The notes under the pieces were generated by a model, which was given only the letters and a program-made list of their open reading frames with translations, did no database searches and was not told the origin of the DNA. The position numbers were made by a program, and so were the translations under genes. A DNA stretch of 64,000 bases, taken from the NCBI RefSeq assembly GCF_040529065.1, contig NZ_CP132343.1, positions 2,666,001-2,730,000 of the forward strand, in the 5' to 3' direction. This document shows positions 47,723 through 59,700 of this stretch, one piece after another. The DNA is from Xanthomonas sacchari. GTDB lineage: Bacteria > Pseudomonadota > Gammaproteobacteria > Xanthomonadales > Xanthomonadaceae. How positions within the stretch are numbered: position 1 is the stretch's first letter; each line of letters opens with the position of its first letter.

Positions 47723-50700
47723 TGATCGACTCTCGATCCAGCATCTCGCGTAGTTCTTCCTCGGACAGGGAGTCCAGCTCGCGCTGCATGCGCTCGAGCT
47801 CGTCGCCCAGAAAGACCGTCTTTTGCAGTTCGTCGACGGCAGCGGCCAGCTCCATCAGCGTCGGCCGTTCGAACAGCGCACGCAGCACCACGTCGACCTG
47901 GAATTGCTCGCGGATCCGGATCACCAGTTGCATCACCAGCAGCGAGTGCCCGCCCAGTTCGAAGAAGTTGTCCTGGCGGCCGATCTGTTCCAGGCCCAGC
48001 AACTCCTGCCAGATCGTCGCGATGGCCTGCTCCACCTCCCCCACCGGCGCCTCGTAGGCACGGCTGGCCACCGCCGCCTGGCCCGGAACCGGCAAGGCCT
48101 TGCGGTCCAGCTTGCCGTTGGGGGTGAGCGGCAGCGCCTCCAGCGTCACGAACGCGTTGGGCACCATGTACTCCGGCAAGGCCTGCGCCAGCGTCTCGCG
48201 CAGCGCCGCCGCCGACAGCTCCACGCCCACCTCCGCCACCAGGTACGCCACCAGCCGCTGATCGCCCGGCACGTCCTCGCGCGCCAGCACCACTGCCTCG
48301 CGCACGCCTGCGCATGCCACCAGCCGCGCCTCGATCTCACCCAGCTCGATCCGGAACCCGCGCACCTTCACCTGGAAGTCGTTGCGTCCCAGATACTCCA
48401 GCGTGCCGTCGGCGCGCCAGCGGCCCAGATCGCCGGTGCGGTACATCCGCGCTCCCGCCTCCTGCGCGAACGGATCGTCCAGGAACCGCTGCGCGGTCAA
48501 CTCCGGCCGGTGCAGGTAGCCGCGCGCCACGCCCACCCCGCCGATGTGGATCTCCCCCGCCACTCCGATCGGGACCGGCTGCCCCTGCGCATCGAGCAGG
48601 TAGATCCGCGCATTGGCGATCGGCTTGCCGATCGCCGGCCCGCCCGTGGAGGCCGCCACGTCCTCGATCGTCGCGTCCACCGTGCACTCGGTGGGGCCGT
48701 ACATGTTGTGGAAGCCCACCTGCGTGGACGCGCGCAGCCGCTCCCACAGGTGCGGCCCGATCGCTTCGCCGCCCAACAGTACGCTGCGCGGCCGACGCGC
48801 CCCAGGCGCTAGCAGCCCGGCGGCCAGCCATGCCTCCAGTTGCGAGGGCGTGCTGTCCACCGCATCGATGCGCTGCTGCTCCAGGAATCCTACCAGCGCC
48901 GCGGCATTGGCCCGCAGCGCCTGCGGGATCAGCACCAGGCAGTGGCCCGACAGCAACTGCAGCAGCCCCTTGAGCGACATGTCGAAGGAGAACGCCGCGT
49001 TCAATGCCACCCGCGCATTGGCCGGACATTGGCGGTGCGTGGTCCGGGTCATCACCTGCCAGAAGTTCACCGCCGAGCGGTGCTCGACCATGACGCCCTT
49101 GGGTTGGCCGGTGGAACCGGAGGTATAGATCACGTAGGCCAGGTGCCGGGCGTGCAAGCCGGGCACCACCGGGTCGTGCGTGGCAGTGGCGGCGTCGTGC
49201 GCCAGGTCTTCGAGCACCAGCACGGGCGCGGCGGCGCTGGCCAGCATCGGCAGTTGCGCATACAGCGTGGCCTGGGTGACCACCGCCATCGGCGCGCTGT
49301 CGGCCAGCATGTAGGCCAGCCGCTCGGCCGGATAGGCCGGGTCCAGTGGCACGTAGGCGCCGCCGGCCTTGAGGATGCCCAGCACGCCGACCACCAGGTC
49401 CACGCTGCGCTCGGTGCACAGCGCAACGCGCTCGTCCGGGCGCACGCCCAGGCCGATCAGGCGGTGCGCGAGCCGGTTGGCCCGCCGGTTCAACTCGCCA
49501 TAGCTCAGCATCTGGCCGTCGCACTCCACGGCCGGTGCGTCCGGCTGCCGCGCCGCCTGCGCCGCGAACAGGCCGTGGATCAGCGCCTGCTGCGGATACG
49601 CCGCCTGCGTGGCATTGAACCCGTGCAGCACCTGCGAACGCTCGGCCGATGGCAGGACCTGCAATGCGCGCACCGCAAAGGTGGGCTGCGTTTCGAGCGC
49701 GGCAACCAGGGCCGTCACGGCCGTGCCCAGGTAATGGACGACGCGCTGCGGATCGATCCTGGCGCTGCACTGCACGACCAGGGCGAAGCCTCGCCCGAAA
49801 TCGTCAACCGACATGGTCAGCGGGTAATTGGTGCGAATCTCGTCGCTCACCACCCGCACGCCCGACCATGCCTGTGCCTCGGCGCTGTCGTGGTCGTAAT
49901 TGTGCCGGTAGTTGAGCAAGGCGGTGAACAACGGCAGCGGTGGCTGGATGCCGCTGCAACGTTGTGTCACGGCCAGCGGCATTTGCTCATGGAGCAATAG
50001 CGCGCTCAAGCGTCGGTGCGTCTCACGCACTGCCTCGGCCACGCCGAGTTCCGCCAGCTGCAAGCGAATCGGCAGGGTGTTGATGAACATCCCGACCACA
50101 TGTTCGGTCCCTTCGGTCTCTTGCAGGCGGCCCGACAGCACCGTGCCGAACACCACGTCGTCGCGCCCGCTGCACCGGGCCAGCACCTGTGCCCAGGCCA
50201 GATGGAACAGCACCGACGGGGTCACCCCTTGTTGCCGCGCCACCTCGCGCAGCCGCAGCGCCAACGCGTCATCCAGCCGCAGGCGTGCTTCGTGCACTTC
50301 GCCAGCGCTTTCCGCCTGCACGTCCAGCACCCCGAACGGCGCCGTGGGTTCGTCCACATCGCCCAGTTGCGCGCGGAAATACGCCTCGTGCTCTGCCTCG
50401 GACACCGCCAGCGTCCGTGCGATGAAATCCCGATATGGCTTCGGCGCCGGCAGCGTGGCCTGCTGGCCCTGCAGGACGGCCTGAATTTCCGACAGGATCT
50501 GATCCTGGGCGATGTGATCGCAGACGATGTGGTGGTTGAGCAGGGCCAGCAGCCACTCGCCGGTCGCCGGATCGCGCGCCACGTAGGCCGCCAGGATCGG
50601 TGCCTGCCGCAGATCCAGCCGTACCCGCCGCGGGTCGGTCAGGGCCAGCAACTGCGCCTGTGCCGGCGCATCCGCCGACAGCATCAGCTCGTGAACCGGC

Positions 50701-53700
50701 AACACCGCGCGGCGCTGCACCACTTGCACCGGCTTGGTCAGTTCCTCCCAGTGCACCGCACTGCGGAGGATGTCGTGGCGATCGATCACCTGCTGCAAGG
50801 CGTCCAGGAACGCATCCAGCCGCGCGCGGCCGTCGAAGGCCACCATCGTGCAAAGCAGGTAGATGTCGCCACCGCTGCCGCTTTCCAGCAGGTGATGGAA
50901 CAGGATGCCTTCCTGCAGGGGCGCCAGCGGGTAGATATCCTGGACATTGGACGTGCCGCCAGGCACGCCGCCCACGATGCGATCGATCTCCGCCTGGGTC
51001 AGGTTCACCAGCGGCAGCAGCTCCGGCACGATCGCCGTGGTCGATGGAGTAATCAAGTTGTGGGGCACGGCGCCGCGCACGATTGCCGGCGACGCCTGCA
51101 GCAGATGTGCCGACAGCGCGCTCAGCGTCGGCGCCATGAACACGCTGCGTACGTCCGCGCTCAGCCCGCTCCTGCGCAATCGCTCGATCATGCCGATCAC
51201 CAGCAGCGAGTGCCCGCCCAGTTCGAAGAAATTGTCCTGCCGCCCGACCTGCTCCAGGCCGAGCACCTCTTGCCAGATCGTCGCAATCGCCTGCTCGACT
51301 TCCCCAACCGGCGCTTCGTACACACGGTTGGCCACCGCCCCGAGGTCCGGTGCTGGCAATGCCTTGCGGTCCAACTTGCCGTTAGGTGTGAGTGGCAGCG
51401 CCTCCAAGGTCACGAATGCACTGGGCACCATGTAGTCCGGCAAGTCTTTCGACAACGCTTCGCGCAAGGCCCCCACCGTCGGTGCGACACCGTCCTGCGG
51501 CACCACGTAGGCGATCAGACGCTTTTCGTCGGACGCTCCCTTCTGCGCAACCACCACCGCTTCGCGCACCCCGGCAGCCGCGGCCAGCCTTGCCTCGATC
51601 TCGCCCAGTTCGACGCGGAATCCACGCACCTTCACCTGGAAGTCGTTGCGGCCAAGGAACTCGATATGGCCGCCCTGGCGATAGCGCGCGCGATCGCCGC
51701 TCTTGTACATGCGCGCACCCGGCATGGTACTGAAGGGATCTCGCAGGTAGCGCTCGGCGGTCAGCGCATCGCGGTTGAGGTAGCCACGCGTGACGCCGTC
51801 GCCGCCGATGTAGATCTCGCCGGCAACGCCGAGCGGGACCGGTTGCAATGCCGCGTCCAGGATGTAGATCTGAGTATTGGCCACGGGCCGCCCGATCGTC
51901 GCGCTGGCCATCGTCTCGTTTAACGCGTCGTACTGCACATAGGCTGCGGTACAGGTGACGGTGGTCTCGGTGGGCCCGTAGGTATTGATGAGCTTGAGCG
52001 ACGCAGGACGCAGCGCGTCCCATGCTTGCAGCTTCTGGGTCGATAGCGCGTCGCCGGTAACGTTGAGCAGGCGCAGATGGTGCAGGTCACGATGCGCCTT
52101 GTCAGGATCGCGTTGCCACTCGGTGACCAGGGTGTGCCAGTGCGCGGCGGTGATATGTACCACGGTCAGCGCCGGCCCCGCATCTTCGCCCGCTGTGCCG
52201 AAGATGCGGCTGGTCGGCAGCAACGTCGCGCCGCCGCACAGGGCCGGGAACATCTCTTCCACCGAGACGTCGAAGTTCAGTGAATTCTGCTGCAACACGG
52301 TATCGCTCGGCACGATGCCGAACAGGCGCACCGCGTCGAAGATGTAGTTGACTAGGCCGCGATGTTCGACCATCACGCCCTTGGGCAGCCCGGTGGTGCC
52401 GGAGGTGTAGATCACGTAGGCCAGATGGCGAGGTGTCAGATCGGCGACCAGCGGATCGTGCACCGGCTGTTGCACCAGTGTCCGGTCCCGGTCCAGCGTG
52501 AGCAGCGGAATCTGCGCGTGGCCAGAGCTGGCACGCTGCGCGATGTCGTCGAGACCGGCATGCGTCAGCAGCACGAGCGGACGGCTGTCTTCCAGGATGT
52601 AGGCCAGGCGCTCGGCCGGGTACGCCGGGTCCAGTGGCACATAGGCACCGCCGGCCTTTAGGATGCCCAGCACGCCGATCACCATCCATGCATTGCGCTC
52701 GGCACAGATCGCGACCCGCGTGTCGGGTTTCACGCCGAGTTCGATCAGGCGATGCGCCAGGCGGTTCGCCTGGCGATTGAGCTCCGCGTAACTCAGCTGC
52801 TGCCCGTGGTCCCTCACCGCGATGGCATGCGGTTGCGCAGCGACCTGCGCCTCGAACAGATGGTGAATGCAGAGATCCCGGGGGTATGGCCTCACCGTGT
52901 CGTTGAACGCCACCAGCAACTGGTGGCGCTCGGCATCGGTGAGCAGAGGCAATTCGCTCACGCGCAACTGCGGGTCGCTTACCAGCGCCTGCAGCAGGAG
53001 ATCGAAGTGGCTGGCCAGGCGCACGATCCGCTCGCGGTCGAACAAATCGGTCGCGTACTTCAGCACCCCGCGAATGGCATCGCCCTCTTCCAGCAATGCC
53101 AACGACAGGTCGAACTGCGAGGTGGGGCTGCGTGTCTCCTGGGCCACCAGGGTCAGACCCGGCAGATGGAACGCGTGCTGCGGCGTGTTCTGCAGGTCCA
53201 GCGACACCTGGAACAGGGGACTGTGACTGAGGCTGCGTTCGGGCTGGAGTGCTTCGACCACCTGCTCGAACGGCAAATCTTGGTGCGCGTAGGCGCCCAG
53301 CGTTGCGGCCTTGACCCGCTCCAGCAGCTCGACCACGGTGGGGTCGGCCTGCACACCCACGCGCAAGGCCAGGGTATTGACGAAGAAACCCACCAGTGGC
53401 TCGATCTCGGCACGCGGGCGGTTCGCCACCGGGGTACCGACGACGATGTCGTCCTGGCCGCTCAAGCGCGACAGTAGCGCCGTCCACGCGGTCAGCAGTG
53501 TCATGAACAGGGTGACGCCATGCCGGCGCGAGAACGTGTTCAGCTCGGCGACACGGGCTGCAGAGAGGCGGACTTCTACTTCGTCGCCCGCATAGCGCTG
53601 CACCGCCGGCCGCGGCCGATCGGTCGGCAGCTCCAGCAGCGCCGGGGCGTCGCGCAGGTGTTCCTTCCAGAACGCGAGCTGGTCCTGCTGCGCCGGACCC

Positions 53701-56700
53701 TGCAGCCAGCGCCGCTGCCAGGCGGCATAATCCGCGTACTGCACCGACAATGTCGGCAGAGGGTCAGGCTCGCCCTGGCGGAATGCTGCGTACAGCGTGC
53801 TGAGCTCGCCCACCAGCACCCCGATCGACCAGCCATCGGAGACGATGTGATGCTGGGTGACCAGCAGCACATGCTCCTCGTCGGAAAGCTGCAGCAGCCT
53901 GCCCCGGATCAAGGGGCCGCGCGCCAGATCGAATGGAGCATGTGCTTCGTTCGTGCTGAATTCGGCGACCGCGGCGGATTGCGCCGCCGCGCCCCGCTCG
54001 CGCAAGTCGTGCGAGATCAGCAGGAAACCGGCATCTGCGGCGGCGATGAATTGTTGCGGCGTCCCTTCCACGCTGGTGAAGGTGGTGCGCAAGCTCTCGT
54101 GCCGCGCCACCAGGCGATCGAGGCTGGCCTGGAGCGCCACGCGGTCCAGGCTGCCGCTCAGGTGCAACGCCACGGGAATGTGATACGCAGCGCTGGCCGC
54201 AGGGTCCAGTTGGTCGAGAAACCACAGCCGCTGCTGTGCCCACGACAATGGCAGCGTCCCACTGCGGTCCACCGGCACGATCGCGTCCTGCGTCGCGGCA
54301 CCCGCGCCGGCCACGCGCGCGGCCAAGCGTGCCAGCACCGGCTGCGCGAACACCTCGCGCAGCGGCAATTCGATGCCCAGCGCCGCGCGCAGGCGCGTCA
54401 CCAGTCGCACCGCAAGCAAAGAGTGTCCGCCGAGCTCGAAGAAGTGATCCTGTCGCCCCACCCGTTCCAGGCCCAGCAGTTCTTCCCAAAGCGCGGCGAT
54501 CGCCTGTTCCAGTTCTCCCTGCGGCGCGACATATGCGTGGCTGACCACCGCCGCCTGGTCGGGTGTCGGCAAAGCCCGGCGATCCAGCTTGCCGTTGGGC
54601 GACAGCGGCAAGCTCTCCAACGTCACGAATGCACTAGGCACCATGTACTCGGGCAGCGCCTGCGACAGCACCTCGCGCAGTGCGCTCGCCGATGGCGCGA
54701 TACTGGCTTCGGGTACGACATAGGCCACGAGCCGTTTGTCGCCGGTCGCGTCCTCGCCTGCCAACACAACAGCCTCGCGCACGCCGGTGCAGGCTGCCAA
54801 CCTGGCCTCGATCTCCCCCAGTTCGACGCGGAAGCCTCGGATCTTCACCTGGAAGTCGTTTCGACCCAGGTACTCGATGGTGCCGTCGGCCCGCCAGCGA
54901 CCCAGGTCGCCGGTGCGGTACATGCGCGCATGCGGCATGTCCGAGAACGGATCGGCCAGGAACCGCTCTGCAGTCAACTCCGGGCGGTGCAGGTAACCGC
55001 GCGCCAGTGCGTCTCCGCCGATATGCAGCTCGCCAGTGACACCGATCGGTACCGGGGCGCCATGCGCATCCAGCAGGTAAATGCGCACGTTGGCGATCGG
55101 CTTACCTATCGGAGGCAGCGCCGGCCATCTCGCCGGCTCCTCCGCCAGGGTCAATGCCGTGACCACGTGCGTCTCCGTCGGCCCATAGTGATTGTGCAGC
55201 CGGCACCCTGGGTTCGCATCAAAGAACGCTCGGATCGCCGGATTGGCGAACAGTTGTTCGCCAGCCGTCACCACCCCACGCAGGGCCGGCGTCGTGGTCC
55301 CGGATTGCTGCGCCGCGGCGGCCATGCCCTGCAACGCGACAAAGGGCAGAAATATCCGCTGCACCTGCTGCGCCTGGAGGAATCGCAGCAGCTCGAAAGG
55401 ATCCTGCCGGATAGCGTCGTCCACCAGCAGCAGACAACCACCCGTGCCCAGGGTATGGAAGATCTCCTGGAACGCGACGTCGAATCCCAGTGCGGAGAAC
55501 TGCAGGACACGTTCGGGCAAGCAGGCTCCCGGGTAGGCACCCTGCTGCCATGCCAACAGGTTGCGCAGCGCCCGATGCGGCATCGCGACACCCTTGGGCT
55601 TGCCCGTCGAGCCGGAGGTATAGATGACATAGGCAAGGTGGTCCGACCCGATTGCCCGCGGCAAGGGGTTACTTTCGGGTTGCCCCGTCAGTTCTTCCAG
55701 GCCCTGCGCGTCCAGATGCAAACGCGGCACAGAAGCGGCAAGCGGAAGTGCTATCGATGGCTGCGTCACCACAACGGATGGCGCGCTGTCCTGCAGAAGA
55801 TAGGCGAGGCGCTCGGCAGGATAGGCAGGGTCCAGAGGCACGTATGCCCCACCCGCCTTGAGCGCGCCGAGTACGGCGACGACCAGTTCCGGGCAGCGCT
55901 CCATGCAGATCGCGACGCGGTCGTCCGGACGCACCCCCAGCGCGATCAGGCGATGCGCAAGCCGGTTGGCGCAGCGGTTCAATGCGCCGTAGGTCAGTCG
56001 CTGCCCTGCGTGTTCCACCGCGATGGCATCGGGCTGCTGTGCGGCCATCGCCTCGAACTCCGCGTGCACCGGTTGCCGATACGGATACTCCGCCTGCGTG
56101 GCATTGAACCGGACCAGCACCGTCTCGCGCTCGACCTCCGGCAGGATGGGCAATCGGCAAACCGTCTGCCGGTCGTCGGCCACCATGGCGTTCAGCACGG
56201 CCCTCCAGCAGCCGAGCAACCTCTCCATGGTCTGGCGATCGAACAGATCCGTGGCATAGGTCAGCTCACCTGCCAGGCCACCCGCCGCTTCGCTAAGCGA
56301 CAGGGCGAGATCGAACTGCGCGGTGTTCTGCGGATTGTCCAGCACCGCCAGGCTCAACCCCGGCAGCGCCGGTTCGCCGTCCGCGGGCGTGTTGTTCAGG
56401 CCGAGCATCGCCTGAAATATCGGGCTGTAGCTCAGGCTGCGCGCTGGCTGAAGTGCTTCGACCACCTGCTCGAATGGCAGGTCCTGATGCGCATAAGCCG
56501 CGAGCGTCGTCGTCCTGACCTGCGCCAGCAGCGCTGCTACGCTCGGGTCTTCCCGCAGATCCACCCGCAATGCCAGAGTATTGACGAAAAAGCCCACCAG
56601 CGGCTCGATCTCGGCCCGCGCCCGGTTTGCTACGGGACTGCCGATCACGACCTGGTCCTGACCGCTGAAGCGCGCAAGCAGTACCGACCAACTGGCGAGC

Positions 56701-59700
56701 AGGGTCATGAACAAGGTCGCGCCATGACGCTGCGACAGGGCATGCAATGCGCTGAAGAGATCCACGTCCACACGAACCGGAATGCGGTCGCCCGCGTAGC
56801 GCTGCGTGGCTGGGCGCGGCCGGTCAGTCGGCAGTTCCAGCAACGCGGGTGCGCCCTGCAACTGCCCGCGCCAAAAGGCGATCTGTTCCTGCAGAAGATC
56901 GCCCTGCAGCCAAATTCGCTGCCATGCGGCATAGTCCGCGTACTGGATCTGCAATGCCGGCAATGGATCGGACGCACCGATATGGAAGGCGGCATACAGC
57001 GCGCTGAACTCGCGTACCAGCACCCCGATCGACCAGCCATCGGAGACGATGTGGTGCTGGGTCACCAGCAGCACGTGCTCCTGCGCGGACAAAGCCAACA
57101 GGCGGCCGCGGATCAGCGGGCCTTTCGCCAGGTCGAACGGCGCGCCAGCCTCGGCGAGGCGCAGTTCGGAGACCGCTGCGTCTTGGGCGGCAGCGTCCAA
57201 CCCACGCAGATCGTGCGTAATCAATGCGAAGCCACTGTCCGGTGGCGCGATCACCTGCTGTGGCTCGCCCTCCACGCTGACGAAGGTCGTACGCAGGCTT
57301 TCGTGACGCGCTACGATCCGGTCGAGGCTCGACTGCAGCGCGGCGAGGTCCAACTGCCCGCTCAGCTGTAGCGCCGTCGGCATGTGATAAGCCGCTCCCG
57401 CCGCCGCGTCGAGCTGGTCCAGGAACCAAAGCCGTTGCTGTGCCCATGACAATGGCAGCGGCCGGGTGCGATCGGTCAACGGAATGATCGCGTGGGACGC
57501 CCGGCTCGCTGCAGCGATGACAGTGGCGAGGGCAGCTAACATCGGTGCAACGAAGACGCTGTGCACGGGCAGTTCCACGCCCAGCGTCGCGCGCAGACGC
57601 GTCACCAGCCGGACGGCCAGCAAGGAATGTCCGCCCAGTTCGAAGAAGTGATCGTGCCGGCCCACTCGCTCCAGACCAAGCAGTTCCTGCCAGATCGTCG
57701 CGAGTGACTGTTCGATCTCGCCCACCGGCGGCATGTAGTCGCTGCTCGCCAATGCCGCCCGGTCCGGCACCGGCAATGCCTGACGATCCAGCTTGCCATT
57801 CGGCGTCAGCGGCAAGCTCTCCAACATCATGAACGCGCTGGGCACCATGTACTCGGGCAAGGCCTGCGATAGCGCATCGCGCAGCGACGCCACCGCCAAC
57901 GCATTGCCGGCGTCGGGCACCACATAGGCCACCAGCCGCTTGTCGCCCGGCACATCCTCGCGTGCGAGCACCACTGCCTCGCGTACGCCCGCGCACGCCG
58001 CCAGCCGCGCCTCGATCTCCCCCAGCTCGATGCGGAACCCGCGCACCTTCACCTGGAAATCGTTACGCCCCAGATACTCGATGTTGCCGTCCGGCCGCCA
58101 GCGCCCCAGATCGCCGGTGCGATACATGCGGGCATCGGGATCGGACGCAAACGGATCGGCCAGGAACCGCTCGGCCGTCAGCTCCGGGCGGTTCAAGTAG
58201 CCGCGGGCCACACCGGCACCGCCGATGTACAGCTCGCCGATCACCCCGATTGGCACCGGCTGACCCTGCGCATCCAGCACGTACACCTGCGTGTTGGCGA
58301 TCGGCCGACCGATGGGCATCGGATCGCATACCAGGCCAACCTGGGTGCGATGGAGCGTCGCCCATACGGTCGCTTCGGTGGGGCCATACTCGTTGTACAG
58401 CGCAAGCTCCGGAACAAAGCGCTCCGTCATCCTCTGCAGGGCGGGAGGGCAGACCTCTCCCGCCACGATGATTTCCTTGAGGCTTCGCTCGTGGCTCTCT
58501 TCCATCTGCTCAAGGATCAGGCGCGCCAGCGACGGTACGCAAAGCAGCGTGGTGATGCAATGCCGATTGATGTCACGCGCAATTGCCTGCGGGTCATGCC
58601 CAGCATCGCGCTCAAGGACCACCAGCGTCCCGCCCTCGAGCAGGGTGCCGAAGATGCCGGCAACCGAGCTGTCGAAGGCAATGGACGACAGCAGTAGAAA
58701 GCGCTCGTACCCAGCGTACGCGTTCGTTCTGGCCAGGGTAGACGCCACCAATTGCCGATGCTCGATCATCACTCCCTTGGGCCGTCCGGTGGAGCCGGAG
58801 GTGTAGATCACGTAGGCCAGATGCCGCGCACTCAGACCAGCCACGACCGGATCGTGTACCGGCTGTAGGGCCAATGTGGCATCGTCCACGGCCACCCGGG
58901 TCACGTCCGCCGTCGGATCCAGGTGCTGGACCTTCTCGGCCAGCGCTGACTGCGTCAACAGCGCAACCGGCTCGGCATCGGCCAGCATGTAGGCCAGCCG
59001 CTCGGCCGGATACGCCGGATCCAGCGGCACGTAGGCACCGCCGGCCTTGAGGATCGCCAGGATCCCCACCACCATCTCCACGCTGCGCGGCAGGCAGATC
59101 GCCACGCGCGTATCCGGTTGCACGCCCAGTGCGATCAGGCGGTGCGCCAGCTGGTTGGCACGGGCGTTCAATGCACCGTAGCTCAGCTGCTGGTCCCCGC
59201 ACTCCAGGGCCAGCGCCTGCGGCTGCCGCGATGCCTGCGCCTGGAACAAGGCATGGATCGGCGTGTTCTGCGGAACATCCATCCGCGTCGCGTTGAACGT
59301 GTGCAATACCTGCTCGCGTTCCTCCGGCGATAACAACGGCAGGCGCGAGACGGCTTGCGTGTCGTCACTCACCATCGCCGCCAGCAGCGTCTGCCACTGG
59401 CCCAGCAACCGCTCCATGCGCGCCGGCTCGAACAGGTCGGCCGCATACACCAGCCCACCGACGAGCCCATCCGGCGTCTCGCTCAGCGCCAGCGACAGGT
59501 CGAACTGCGCGCTCGGCGTGCCCGTCTCCAATGCAGCCAGACGCAGGCCGGGCAGCTGCAACGCCCCCTCGCCGGGGGTGTTGTTCAAGCTCAGCATCGC
59601 CTGGAACACCGGGCTGTGACTCAGGCTGCGCACCGGCTGCACCGCTTCGACCACCTGCTCGAACGGCAGATCCTGGTGCGCATAGACGCCCAGCAGCCTG

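Noticed and set aside
53520-57371. 1283-aa open frame on the plus strand opposite synthetase D
   Set aside because: The minus strand encodes unbroken NRPS domains here. The plus frame is rich in Arg, His, Gln and Gly without domain structure, the usual antisense shadow of high-GC coding DNA.
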